64,000 nt of DNA from positions 32,519,561-32,583,560 of the forward strand of contig OZ029919.1 of the NCBI GenBank assembly GCA_964023275.1, given 5' to 3'. Position numbers and translations under genes: made by a program. The DNA is from Norana najaformis (taxonomy: Eukaryota > Annelida > Clitellata > Crassiclitellata > Hormogastridae). Under the pieces are notes generated by a model. That model made no database searches. It worked only from the letters and a program-made list of their open reading frames with translations, and was not told the origin of the DNA. Every line of letters starts with the position of its first letter. Within the stretch, counting starts at the first letter, position 1. Below are positions 12,065 to 24,240 of this stretch, one piece after another.

Positions 12065-15000
12065 ATGGCTTGTTTTTGTCTATTTATAGCAGTTCTATTT
12101 GTTCCTTTTTCCGAAGTTTACGTCGGTAAATATTGGAATAACTTCTTTTAATTTTGTTTCATGCATTTACTTTATTTAATTGCACACAGTAGCAGTGATA
12201 TAACTATTTTGGTTAGTGACCTTTTCCGACCAAGGAACAAAGTTGTTTCCTATTAACTTTTCTGGCCTATCGATTTTGTTTTGACTGAGCGCCTGTAAAT
12301 AAGCTGGTTCCCGTGACGTAGCTTTCGTTGGGTGCTATAGAAATCTCGAGTTTTTACAATTTTATGATTACAAAAGCTGTTTCCTATGGTTAAGCTTCTG
12401 TAGCATCACAAAGAGCAACATCGCTTACAATACAGATTCATGTTTTTTAATGCAGATTTCATAATTGCCAGGAAAGGCGCAGGTTTCGAGCAAGATAAGA
12501 GGGAGCCATGTTTTAGGAGATTTCTAACTGTTTATGCTTGTATGTTTAAACTTATACTCGTGCACGAGCAAAAGTGTATCCAGGGAAAGATGTGTTTCTA
12601 GTGGATGATAGTCATATCCAATGTGGAGAAGTAATTTTCAAGCTCCATGCAGAACTGTGCCATGATTATTCATCTGTTTAACTTCTTGCTGGGGAGATGC
12701 ATATGTATATCATAGCATATATGACGTATATTTATGTCCCCTAGGCAAGGTTTTATAGAAAATTTGATAACAAGCACATTAACTAGGTTAAATTCAAATA
12801 GCCAAAAGTAAAAAACATATAAGTAAAAGCAACACTTTTGACTATTTGAATGGAACTGATTAATCCGTTTTAGCAGCCGCTGATGGTGATGAGTGCATGT
12901 ATACACTGGACGACCAGTTGTCGAAACAGATTTCAGTGTCAACTGATGATGTCACGGTTTTCTGTTTGAATCACACGAGTCAGCTTGCAACAACTACACA
13001 CGTGCTTTTTCAGGCGCACGTTTACCCCGGCAGCAACCTCACCATTTCCTTAGACAACGTTCTGCTTTGGGGTCGATACGTCACAGGCACAGATGTTGGT
13101 GTTGTTTCGGTCACAAAACATGGAGACTTGGCAAAGTGGCACGTGAAAGTTGAACCGAAAGTGGAACATCCGGTTCCAGTTGTTGTCATGGCAACATCAT
13201 ATACAGCATTAGGTATGATGATAAATACAAAACGTTGTCGGTAGGTACGCAGCAGATGTCTGTAGTGATCTAATCTAATATGGAAACTTCTATAGCACCA
13301 GCATCTTATTGCACAGTGCATAAGTCTGTGGTTGCTTAAATGCAAAGAAGGAGAGTAGTCCCTTAATCTAACAGGCAGCCATAGTTTTAGGCAGTTTTAG
13401 CGACTTCATTTTCTTGGCCTCTGCTGTTGAAGGCAAGTGGCCAGCCCTCTTCCTTGCTGCCTGATCTTCCCATCAACAGTGTATGGTCAGTGTAATCATT
13501 TTTTAGCAGAGTTCCCTAGGGGGCCTAAGCGGAGCAGAACTGTCAAAATATCTTTCTGCCTTGGCTGTAATTTGAACCTCTGATCTTTGGGTTGAGATTC
13601 CAGCATGCTAACCACTAGGCTGTCGCACACCCCCAAACTACATTCAAAAAGCATAGTCCGCTGGATGGAAGCAGTCAAGAGCCGTGAAGCCTCAGAGATT
13701 GGAAGACAGGTGTGTATGCAATCAAAAAAGGATGGGGCATCAGCTGTGACTGAAATGGAAGAAACGGAAAGAGAGAAATGGAAAACATAGGTTGGAGCCT
13801 TTGCAAATTGAACATTGTACATACTTCAGCTGCAGTGTCATCCCTGAAGACTACAGTACTGTTCACAGAGACCAAAAATTAGTTCCTTACCTTGTCTTAC
13901 TTTAACATTGGAAATCTTACCTTCTTTTCTGCTTAGTGCTCAGTCCAGTTGTATATTATACCATAGGGACAAATTATAAAGCAACTTGATATGGAAGCAA
14001 CTTGTTGGAAGCGGCATTCTACTGTATTGTTTTTCATGCACATAGATCCTGTGCCAGGAGGATGTAATCTGGAGTTGCCGCTGGAGAATGATCCCAACAT
14101 TTACCTTCATGATAAAGGGTCACATCTGCATGAGCTTCAGTTTGCTGAAGGTGACGTATCAACTTTCGGAAAGTGTGGAGATACCACTTCACAAAATGTG
14201 ATACGATATGATGTGTATCAGTTCTTCATGAACGAAAGAGACTTGAGCGCCGTTCATTACTATGATGCCATAGAGAGGATGATGCAGTTGGATTACATCC
14301 AGCAAAAGGCCATTCATGTTAGTAAGGTTGACCTTCTGTAATGACAGAATTTATATAGCTCCACGGTAGCCTTATGCCGTTTTTCCACATGCTCAAGAGT
14401 TGCAAAAGTATAGATGGATTTTAAGATAAATGGATGGATTGATTTATCTCAAAATTAATTTTCAGGACAGTTAGTTCCAGATATTTTTATTGCTGCATTG
14501 CTGATTTCTTGTTCCTGAGGGTTGTGTGTACATTTGGTAAAAACTTCATGTATATAAAATTTATGTTCTGTTTTGAACTTCAAATAGGCAAAGTTTATAA
14601 GAGCTGGGCTGGGAAATATACAGCAATGACAGGTAAGGTAGGGTAAGCTAAGGTAAGTTTAGGTAGGTAGGAGTCTGTTTAGCTTTTTATTAGGCAGTCT
14701 TTCACTTAGTTTAGTATTTAAAGGTGGAGGCGTAATAACAGCAACTTAACAACATTACAACTTTTTCTTTCAGTTTGCATGAAATGAAGGTAATTTGTCA
14801 ATTTTCCCGAAATGATTTTGTTAATTTTCCCAAATGATTTTGTTAATTTCCCAACATTAAATTTGTCAGTTTTCCAAAATGACTTGTCAATTTCCCAGGT
14901 GAATTGTCAAATTTGTAAGTGAATTGTCGATTGCCCAGAGGGAATTGTCAGTTGCCCAGTGTACTATCATTTTTGCGCAGTGTTGCGAGAAATTGATTGC

Positions 15001-18000
15001 GGTCACAGAAGTGAAATGCCATTAGATTACTGTTTACATACAAGCCATGTAAACTTTACGCCTACGATTCCTCGCTCAGCCGATGGACACATGGCGTGTT
15101 AACAAATGTCTTACTTACTTACTTCCTTAAGCCATTGATAAAATGTACAGCTTCAGACGTGTTATGTAATTAAGACTGTAAATAACATTACAACTCTATT
15201 TTCTCACTCTTTGGCTGTGAAATGTTAAATCAGGTGACTTCAATGAATTCAAAACCGTTTACAGAGCTGACAGTTCCTGCATATCACGGACTTGGAACCA
15301 TCTTTGTTGCAGTTGTTTCCATTGACCGTTATGCTGCATCTGATGATCCTTTTAATGCCGTAACACAGGCATCCTATGTTCCTGTTGTAACGTATTCTTG
15401 TAATGATCTACCAAATGGCTGTGTTGAAGAGGGTAAGTATTGTGTAGCGGTTCAGAAAAGTTCAGTTCAAAGTTCATTTGCTTAGACCTGCTTGTCGTCA
15501 ACATATATATTGTCTGTGTGATAATTGCTTTACTTTGTGTTCCATTTAGTTCAATTAGAAAAGTCTAAATTATATGAGCACAATAAAGATTTCGTGGCTA
15601 AAGGGGAGCAACAGGGAACTTTCCCCAGAAGGGGAAACTAGTGTGCAGATGCTTTGCCCAGGAGAGGCTAGTATGTAATGTAATGCATGCCACCATTAGG
15701 CATGTTTACACCCACCATGGCTATCTCATGCGATTTTCATAGGTTGTCATGTGTACAGCACTTTTGTAAGTTATTTAAAGGTGCTACATTAAGCGTTCTG
15801 ATACGTGAATACATATTGTATGAGTATTTGGTGGATATAAGCATACCTATTATTTTTATATTATTATGAATAATAATAATACAAGCGTAGCTGTTAACTT
15901 TTGTCTTGACTAATGTGTTAATTTTGCTAGGTTATTTAAACCTGCAGTCATGACTTGTACTGTAAGTGATTAAGCTGATTTCCATGTTTTCATGCTGCAG
16001 TGGAAAATTGCATGATCTTACCTTCGATTACATTACATTATTTTGTTGTAAATGATGGTTAATTTGGTGTCAGTGAACTGGTGAATAGTAATTGCAGTGC
16101 TTTACTTTCTTGGCACTTTGTTTACGAAACTGTTTTCCATCGCATGGATTTTGATTGCCTTCCTGAGTTTTGCAAGTAACGATTTATTGACCAAGTGTAG
16201 TTACTTCTATTGTTATAGGTGAATTTGAGAGTAAGATTGTGATGACGGTTCTGGCAATATTTGGCCTCTTCATTTGTTGTGTTGGACATCGCTTCTTAAA
16301 AACAGGTAAGTGCTGGTAATTGGTTCCTTCTGTAGAATTGACCATTTTTCAGTCATTTTGTATGATTGGTCATTTTTCAGTCATTTTGTATGATTGGTCA
16401 TTTTGTACAATTGGTCGTTTTTTCAATTAGTCATTTTTACTTTTGGTCATTTTCTGATCCTGTTGATGATGTACACTGAAATAAAGAGTTTCTGATTGCA
16501 TATTTCTTTACCTTACTATGTGTTAATGTTTTTGCTGTACAATGTGTTGTTGTTGCGATTTTAGAATTGTTCTTCTTTGGTTACTTGGATGCTCTTCTCG
16601 TTGCATACATCCTGATTACTAGATTTTCCGGATGGAGCTTCTTAAGTAAGTTGCCATCAACAGACAATGCTTTTTCTTTCTAGGGTGACTACAGAATTAG
16701 TTTAAATCAACCTGTAAAGATGTGCTGACCAATTTTTGAGCTAACTTGTGTAAGTGGGATTTTTAGCTGTTTAGTATCTGGTAATGTACTAAATTCATGC
16801 AGATTGTAACCTGAATACAGTGAATGGTGAAGCTTGCTAAACAGTTGGTGGGGTAAGGTGGTAATAATAATAATAATAAATCTATAATTAGTGTGGTTAT
16901 AAGTTATGTGCTAGCAGTCAGTCACAAGACTCGACAGTGATGTGTTTTTGCTTTCAGGCTGTCTCTACTTATCGCTGGGAGTGGCAACGGTAGGTGGATG
17001 TGGTGTGTTGCTCTTCTGGGTATTTGTTGGCATCCCCTCATTTGCTGTTCTGTTTGTTGAGGTCCTGCTGGGATACCTCGTGACCAGCATCATCTTTAAT
17101 GCTTCACCACTTGGTAAGGCTTCGTAACTCTTTTCTCTTTCTGATAAGTAGAGGAAAGGGTTAACCGTGAATTGTCGTGGTGCCTGAGTGGCTAATGGGT
17201 CGGCTTTTCACCTTTACAAACCTGGGTTCGGATCCTGGGCCCATCATGTGAAATTAATATTGATTGCATTATGAATCTGTACATTACCTCAGAGGCAATT
17301 ACCTGCGATAAGGGTACCTGCTTAAGTCAAATGCAGTATTTTTACTATTTAATACAGTTTGGAAAAAGCTTCCTGTTTGCCAGTAAATTTTTGTATAATT
17401 ACGAGTAAATAACCTTACTTGCTTGTATGTGAACTGGTATTCATTCTTGTATATCGGTATTTTAGGTCTGTTTATGTTTCTTTCAGGTACTATTTCCTTG
17501 TTGCAAGTGGATCCAACTTATCACGTGGTATTTCTCTGCATGGTTGTAGCGTTGCTGTCGCCAGTTGTGTTTGCACCAAGGCTGGTTAGTCTTGAGTTGA
17601 CGTGGAAATGACTTAAGAGAAATGACAGTAGAATGAAGAGATGCGGGAGAGAATTCCAAGGTTTTATGTCCAGCAACCAAAAAACTGTAGTAAATAGTTA
17701 TTTCAGGTTGCTTCTTTTATTGTGACTTTTTTATATAACAGTTTAGTAGGCAACCCTCACCCAAAACAGTTTGGGGCAACTCAGTGGCAATGGCATATCT
17801 CCACCCAAAGTCAAACGGGGTGGAGACATGACCAGATTGGCCTGAACCCACCCTTGTCCTCTGAAGTGATGGTGCAATGGTCCATTGTCAGATTTGCCAT
17901 TTTGTATGGATGTATGTACCAGGTATGCATGTTGGTGTACATGGGTATGCATATATGTGTTTCTGGACATTTGTAGAGCGCCTTTATGATTACAAAGCGT

Positions 18001-19198
18001 TGAGTGAATGTACTGTTTGTGATGTTCTGTCTTTTGCAGCTTAACATCTTGACTTGTGCCATTGTTGGTTCATTCTTGGTGATTCTTGCTGCTGACATCT
18101 GCCTGCGTGGGGGCGTTAAGTACATTCTTATGTTCACCATATGGAAATCGTCAACGCCAGACTTCGTCAATGCCTATTGCTTTCTTCCGGTTCAGCGTTC
18201 AGGTGAGAAACTTGGAGAAAGTTTAGATTCAGGTTCAGATTCTGTGTGTGTGTATGTGTGTGTCTGTGCACGCATGCATGTGTGTGTGTGTGTGTGTGTG
18301 AGTGGCACCAGTTCTGTGTCAAGAAGCCAGTCTCTCAATCTCTGTAAAGTCTGCCTTCTTGTTGTGCAGTCTATATTCCCAGCGTTACATTGTTACCGTA
18401 ATATCCGTATGGATCGTGCATGTGTCCAGAAAGATCTCAGTCGATTCATCTGATGATCACTTGCTTTAGGTCTTCTTCTTAGGGGCTGCAATCTTTTTAT
18501 CTTTTTGTTAATTGTTATTAGAAATGTGTATTGAGATGCTCTCAGCGGTAGCCTAAATGATGTTAAATGTCATTAAGAACAGAAATTTTGTCAATAAGCA
18601 AACAATGCTCAGATACTAGAAAGTCACTTGTGGTAGGCTGCCACACACAAACAGAGCCCAGCCAACCAGCTAGAGCTGACAGCACGTTTAGAGTTCCTAA
18701 CCTGCATTGCATTGAGTCCGAGAATTGATGATAGGCGATGTGGTCTACAGCCGATGGCAGACATTTGGCTCGCTGACACTATGGTGCTTTTGATTTTCAG
18801 ATATCCTGCTTTACCTCGCCTGGGTTGTGCTCACGGTCATTGGACTCGCAATTCATTACTTCCTTGAGAGAAAGAATCCACCATTTCCGGAAAGTCCATG
18901 GCAATCTTACCAGCGGTCAAGGAGGGACTCACGTGGAAGAAGGCCAAGCGAAAGGTTGGACAGTATTGACGATGACGAACATCGACCTCTCCTTTATACA
19001 CCTCCACGGGAGAACCCGCAGCATTTCTGGAGGGAACAGCCGGTGGAACGGATCCGCCAACCGACCGATGAAACGCGAGAATGGTGGCATGAACCGTCTG
19101 ATTTGCCAGCTGCAGAGGTTTTGCCAGTCGTTTCTGAGTCTCATACGCCTCCACCACCATATACAGAAGTTGCAGCTCCGTCCAATCCTGCACAATGA
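12065..19198 (+). CDS. TM7SF3: Transmembrane 7 superfamily member 3 (TM7SF3), 10 exons, 617 aa
   Basis: Exons: 12065-12125, 12874-13212, 14046-14317, 15234-15432, 16219-16305, 16565-16645, 16958-17113, 17487-17584, 18040-18202 and 18801-19198. All phases fit and the total is 1854 nt. Exon 1 encodes a signal peptide (MACFCLFIAVLFVPFSEVYV). The extracellular part has the family block DPVPGGCNLE...DPNIYL and YDVYQ. Exons 5-10 encode the seven-helix part, including GHRFLKTELFFFGY and LNILTC, both close to vertebrate TM7SF3. The C-terminal tail is cytoplasmic-like and hydrophilic, with DDEHRPLL (possible acidic/dileucine sorting signal) and a TPPPPYTEV stretch that fits a PPxY WW-domain ligand. 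TM7SF3 is known as a p53-responsive, stress-protective membrane protein in mammals; its role here is inferred. The length is close to the vertebrate protein plus an extended tail. An AATAAA lies at about 19263. Confidence 0.95.
12260..12372 (+). mobile_element. LINE family B 3' tail fragment
   Basis: The end of the LINE-B 3' UTR ('gattttgttttgactgagcg', 'aataagctggttcccgtgac', 'ctatagaaatctcgag') inserted in TM7SF3 intron 1. Confidence 0.75.
13430..13645 (-). mobile_element. tRNA-derived SINE, family S2
   Basis: On the minus strand the head has a box A-like 'tagtggttagcatgctgg' and a box B-like 'ggttcaaatta'. A body follows that ends near 'gggctggccacttgcc'. A second copy is at about 45545-45765 on the minus strand with the same order of blocks ('tagtggttagtgtgctgc', 'ttcaaatt', 'acactgacc', 'gatcaggtgg'). 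It lies in TM7SF3 intron 2. Confidence 0.75.
14775..14975. repeat. Degenerate tandem repeat ('ttgtcaattttccc')
   Basis: About nine imperfect copies of a unit of 15-25 bases built on 'ttgtcaatttcccaa', in TM7SF3 intron 3. Confidence 0.7.
16335..16455. repeat. Short tandem repeat ('ttggtcatttttcagtcatt')
   Basis: Three to five imperfect copies of a unit of about 27 bases containing 'attggtcatttttcag' and 'tcattttgtatg', in TM7SF3 intron 5. Confidence 0.75.
17170..17260 (+). mobile_element. tRNA-like SINE head
   Basis: A box A-like 'tgcctgagtggctaatgg' and a box B-like 'gggttcggatcctg' are spaced as in a tRNA, but no good cloverleaf or acceptor stem is visible. I read it as a SINE head in TM7SF3 intron 7 and not a functional tRNA gene. 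Confidence 0.45.
18241..18302. repeat. (TG)n microsatellite
   Basis: An imperfect TG run just after the exon 9 donor of TM7SF3. The plus-strand ORF rich in VCVCV is an artefact of it. Confidence 0.85.
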
Positions 19199-19841
19199 AA
19201 GAATTCTGCGATAGCCATGGCTTTTTTATAACAGATGTATTGTAAGATGTTAGTCAAAATGTGAATAAATTTCTATGCGATCTGGAAAATTCTGTTGGTC
19301 TCAGTATGATTGATTGTTGGTGTGGTGTTGAAAATGTTTGTCTGAATGTGATGAATTTTAAAAAAATTATATTGGTCTCGAAAAGGATAAATTTTGTGGT
19401 GTTTGGGTATTAATCTCAAAATAATTAAGTTTTGATACACTTTACCACTTAGAAAGGACAAGTTTCCGCAACCGAATTTGCTTTAAAACTTGAAATCTAT
19501 TAAATTTTTAGCTTGTACTTTTATGATTTAAATTGTCAGTATTTTTGTTTGTGAAACATACTGCGATACATTTGAAATATTATTTTATTGCATGTGTCTG
19601 TTATATTAATAACTTTAGTAATAAAACATTATTATTACTTGCCTTTTAAGTTTACAGCAAAGCAAATGACAATATATAATTTGTGCATTTGCCTGTTAGC
19701 CAGAGAAAAATATATTATGTAGTGTTTCAGTTATTAGGCTTCAAGTGCTGCCTTAAGTTTTAAACTGCAATTATTCGTCAGTTTAAAATCAATATTTGTA
19801 GGGTATGGTAATTGGACATTTACTGTTAGTACTAATTTCTC

Positions 19842-20120
19842 ATGCGGTGTGGTGGTCTATCGGTAACGTGTTTCATCAATGACGTGTGGTTTGTGGTTTC
19901 AGCTCTGTGTAACAGCCCTGGGCAAGTTGTTTGCGCACACCGTGCCCTTGTCGCCAAGCAGTAGAATTTGGTACCGGTGTAAGCTGGGAAATTAACGGCA
20001 AGTCCTGTGATGCATTGGCCCTGTGTCCAGGACCTATGGATTCGTCCATTGCCAGCTGAAGGGCCTAAAGAAGAGGAAATGAGCACCTCCCCTACGTCTC
20101 ACTTGTGGGGTATGGGATAC
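19842..20120 (+). mobile_element. SINE family S1, near full length
   Basis: A tRNA-like head at 5' ('ggtggtctatcggtaacg', 'ggtttcagctctg') is followed by 'agcccagggcaag'-like sequence in reversed sense, then 'ggtaccggtgtaagctggga', 'gcattggccctgtgtccagg' and a 3' end 'cacttgtggggtatgggata'. Reverse copies are at 44788-45040 and 56058-56330. It is intergenic, downstream of TM7SF3. Confidence 0.75.
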
Positions 20121-21289
20121 TTTACTAATTTCTCAGTGCCATGGCAAAACTGCCTCAGGGAGACCAGCCTATTCATTGTGTACGTTGGTTTTTGCTTAGA
20201 TATTTCTGTTGAAACTGTTTCGGTTTATTTACGAAATAATGCGTAGAAGTGTTGTCACTATTTAAGAAAGTCATATTTTTTATTTGCTTTTCACTTGACT
20301 TTGATGATGTACTGATGTAACTTTATGATGGGAAAGTCTTTTGTTATTGCTTCAGTTTCAACTGTTTTAAGACTCCTCGCTGCTTTGACAGGGAATTAAT
20401 ATGGTGTTACTGTTACCTAGATACTTGCAAAGGCTACAGTGATGTGTGAGAGTAATCACTATTAAGCTATCTTTGCTCAACATTTGTTTATGTGTTGATT
20501 CATTTTATACGTGGCAGGCATTTTACTTTTAATGGCATTACTGGTATTGTTATTGTGTGAAATTAAAGTAATTGCCATATTAATAGCAAAAACTCCTGGT
20601 ATCTGGTGGTGCAACTGACTGGCAAGAATTACTTTTAATGTGGCAAGCTGCCCTTGCAGTGTTTACGCAGTCTGAGTTGCGTGCCTTCGACTTGAGTTCT
20701 TCGACCACAGTTGCCTTAGCTGAACGATTTTTTATGAAGTTGTTTTCAGTTGTTGTTTGTTTCTGAGCATTATATCTAGGCTTTGATCAGTCATCAGGTT
20801 TATGTATGAGTTTGTATCTGGATATCCATGTAAAGCCTTTTAAGGACCTTTCAGAAGCACAGTAATATGGCCGTTAAAAAGCTGCATCGTCAGAAAAGCT
20901 GACAATTGTTATCACCTGTCATGTATTGTTGATTTGTAAATTCACCTCGGTGACCTGCACAGCTGGAGAAGATGAGTCTTCCAATGTTTGAAAAATAATA
21001 CAAGAGACAGAAAGAGACACAGGCATAGTGTGACTGAGGTCGCAAGAGAGATACAGGAGGAGAGAGAGGGAAGGAGAACAACAGCGAGATGGAAAGACAA
21101 ACAGTAGGTTCATGGAACTTCGTGCACAGCTGGAGTTAGAAGTTTTCTTGTACAAAAAGGCACGGAAACTGTTAGTCTGCTTTGAAGATCAGGCAGCGGT
21201 TTGTTCAAGTCCTTCTGTCCATTTATGATACCTATCCCTTTTTCCTGCCTGTCCTTATTTTAGACTCGGTGATCACTGATTCTGATTCT

Positions 21290-21480
21290 TTGGACATTTA
21301 TATAGCGCCGCTAGAAGAATAAACTAAGAGGTGCTTGCTATGCCAGCTAAAATGATGTTAAATGCCGTTAAGAAAATGTTGATAGTGAGCCAGGGTTGGT
21401 GAGGTAACAAGAAATGCCATCAGTAGGAGGCTCATGCACACACGCTGAGCCGGACAAATGGGTGATAGTCTAACCCGGGT
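21290..21480 (+). mobile_element. 'tatagcgcc' interspersed repeat (SINE-like)
   Basis: It begins 'tttatatagcgccgctagaa', continues with 'aatgatgttaaatgccgtta', and ends with 'cacacacgctgagccggac'. Related blocks in the same order are at about 18535-18670 and 61590-61775 ('ggtgttaaat', 'cacacacgcagagcccgacc'). Confidence 0.55.
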
Positions 21481-23524
21481 TTCACTCCTGGGATGTGAAG
21501 TGGTGAAACCCAGCAGATTGAGATTTTTTTGTATTTATTTAAGGATATAAATGTTAATTATCCATTTAGGGATTTATTCAAGGACACGGTACTAGTTTAA
21601 GTTTTATCCTAATTCCTGTCGTATCCTAATTCAAAATTACAGTTAGCAGAACCCATTGAACTGTGGTCATGCGAAACCTACAGCATGTGTTTTAGAAAAC
21701 GGTTTGCCGCTCTATTTGTCATTTTATGTAGCACCTTTTGCAGAATACACTACTATGAGGCGCTCCAATAGGATCATCAAAGTTCTGTGAAGACCGGTGG
21801 AACATTTTATTTAGAATCAATTCATCTTGTTGGGCGGAGTTTATCTGAGTCAGTGCAGTTCAGGTGGATGTTTTCCTGAGTTTGCGTTGTTTAATCCATA
21901 GACTGTTTATCAGTTGTTCCACTACGTTTCCTTTTAACTGACTGCAGTTTTTTTGATAAGCTATATTCTGAACTTTGCTGTTTGCTATTAGGTAGATTAC
22001 TTGATGTGGTTTAAAATTATGTTTACTACTTTCTGTTTTCTTTATTTCATTACAGCAGGCATATATGTCTTTTTAAATTTGACTCTGAATTATCATCGTC
22101 ATCATCATTCATTATATATTATTAAAATTTAAAATTAAATTCTTAAGATATTGTGGTATTTCATAAGTTATTTATGTAACCCTGGAAGTGCCATGTCCAG
22201 AGGGCTCAGAGCCTGATGTTAATGTTCTAGAGAGGCAGTTGGCTTTTCCTTGTTGAACAGCTGCCAAAGTCTTCTGGAACAAGTAAGAGGTCTCAAGTGG
22301 ATCATGGGTTGCATCTGTAGTCTGGCCTCACAATTCAGACCTTCATTGCTTCAGGTGCTGCTGGTCTCTGTGGCCACAGCCACGGAGGCGTGAGTACAAT
22401 TAATGGTGGCGTACTTCACCCTTTCTGATGGTTGGCAGCTTCATCTGCTCGGATCGATGGGCAAGCTAGATAAGCTAGATTATTATTATTATTTGTAATT
22501 AGCAACATTTATGGCACCAGTGCTTAATGCATATGGCTTCAATCGATGGTACACCAAAATCAAGTTGCAACCAGATTAGTGCCGAGAAAGTCAGTCCACT
22601 GAAACAAAATGGTAGCCTATGTGGGGGGAGGGGGATAAACCAACTGAAGAGGGTGGGTCTTAAGTTGAGAAGGAAATGACACAAGAGACAGAGCAGAATG
22701 AACAGATGCAGGACGACAGTTCGGTACAGTGTAGTTTTAAGTTGTCAATTACTTTCTTATACTTTGTAACTGGTAAATTTTGGTAGGTTTTATACGTGTG
22801 TATGGATTCAACCCTTATGTAGCGCCGTTTGAAACCTGTTGGGGTATCTGGGTTAGATCATAAAGAAGGGGGTGCAGATGTGAGTTTTCGCCCCAGTTGT
22901 CCCGACTTAGTTATTGGGTTTCTATAGGACCTCTCCAATTAATAACAGTTGCAGACTAGTATCATTTCGAAGCGACCTTTGATTGAAGCCTTGTTCATTA
23001 TGATAACGACGTGATAGAGAGTATCAGTAGATCCCGGAAATGTTCTTTATATGAAGCATATTCTAAGTGTTGCACTATCAACTGAAACCCTGTCGTCACA
23101 AACTGACGCTGTTTAATATTTTTCCTTTGAGATCAGGTGTAAAGACTTGTTTTAATGTAGGCCTACGTAGACCCTAGAAAAAACAAAAACGCTTTGTGAT
23201 AGTTTTGCTACTGTAGATTTTCTTCTGTTACCATTTCCCATTTCGTTCATTGTTTTGCGTCTACGACGTAGGCCTATGTTGTAATTGTTTGCATCCGTGA
23301 CGTACAGTGTAATTGTTGGCCAAATAAACAACAGGATTTCGAGTTTATTGTCTTTATTCGGTAATAATTCCTTTGCGTAACTGTACACGATACGGTGACT
23401 GCCAATGTTTTTATGTGAAATTAACAATGGCTGCTGTCCAATAATAGGCCCCTACACTATATTCAAATCTGCCACTGTAGTCTACTTGAGGCTATCATCG
23501 ATAGATGTCAGAAGGTCTTACATA

Positions 23525-23769
23525 CCTCTTGCGCCATTATCGAAATGTAAGCGGCGTGAAATGATTGGCCCTTCCCAGACGGGCAACATGTAGTTCTCAC
23601 GCCAAAGGCCAGCTAAGCGCCCAGTGAACGTGGCTCTCGTGGTTCTAAGTAAGACCGCAGCCGGCGATAATAATCCGTTGGAAAAGTCCCAGAATGTGTC
23701 GTATTTGACTTTAGACTGAGCAATCCTGCGACCTTGCCTCTTCTGACCATTGCCATGAGAAAGTTGCAT
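23525..23769 (-). CDS. Candidate first coding exon of an unrecognised minus-strand gene
   Basis: Reading the minus strand, an ATG at 23769 opens about 81 codons with animal-like composition (MQLSHGNGQKRQGRRI..., then YDTFWDFSNGLLSPAAVLLR and WEGPIISRRLHF). It ends at a strong donor 'caagag|gtatgtaag' near 23525. I do not recognise the product. The start is basic and the middle is mildly hydrophobic. No following exon could be placed between 19.2 and 23.5 kb, so the gene is incomplete in my reading. It may also be a fragment or a chance ORF. Confidence 0.35.
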
Positions 23770-23849
23770 TGCAGAGAGGTTGAGTTCTAAGGCTAAATTA
23801 AAATTTCATTCCATGACTCTGCAATGTAAAATGTAAATGTAACCTACAT

Positions 23850-24240
23850 GTTGTTCTATCGCGACCGTATGGCCTTGACCCTGCTAATTTTTCAATGAAT
23901 TTATCGGATGAGATCCTTAACCATTTGATTGGGTGCCACACCATTTAAGGTCTCCGTAAAGGGACCGTGCAAAATGTAGACCCCTACACGTTTTTCTGTA
24001 TAGCGACCGTATGGCATCGACCCTGATCGGTTTTCAATGGCTTTATTGGGCGAGATCCTTCGCCACCACTGCCCGTTAGAATGAGTGCCACGCCATTTAA
24101 GGTCCTCGTGTACGGACCTTGGTAGTCCGAAATTAAAATCTCTGAAATAAGCCACGATCGGTATGTGAACCGGCAGTCTCACACGCAGAGACGCCTTGAC
24201 GTACGCGTTAACCAGTGTAGCTAACCAGGCCCGCTGAGAT
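23850..24240 (-). mobile_element. Dimeric tRNA-derived SINE
   Basis: Minus-strand reading: the head has a box A-like 'tagctacactggttaacgcg' and a box B-like 'ccggttcacatacc'. The body is then repeated twice, about 142 bases apart; in plus-strand sense each copy starts 'gcgaccgtatggc' (23861 and 24003) and shares 'gatcctt', 'gtgccac.ccatttaaggt' and 'cc..c.tgta.ggacc'. The 114-aa minus-strand ORF over it is not considered a gene. Confidence 0.65.

Larger units (their letters stand above)
19199..23517. other. Intergenic region downstream of TM7SF3; repeats, no supported gene
   Basis: This holds the TM7SF3 3' end, SINE S1 at 19842-20120, 'tatatagcgcc'-type repeats (21290-21480, about 21725 and about 22805) and AT-rich unique sequence. 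I found no exon with convincing codon use on either strand. Later exons of the minus-strand candidate starting at 23769 could be here, but I could not place any. Confidence 0.5.

Noticed and set aside
17170-17260. Functional tRNA gene
   Set aside because: Box A and B elements are present but no paired acceptor or anticodon stem is visible; similar heads elsewhere join SINE bodies.
18825-19214. Three overlapping ORFs over the last TM7SF3 exon on both strands
   Set aside because: Only the frame in phase with the upstream TM7SF3 exons continues the seventh helix and tail; the others are shadows.
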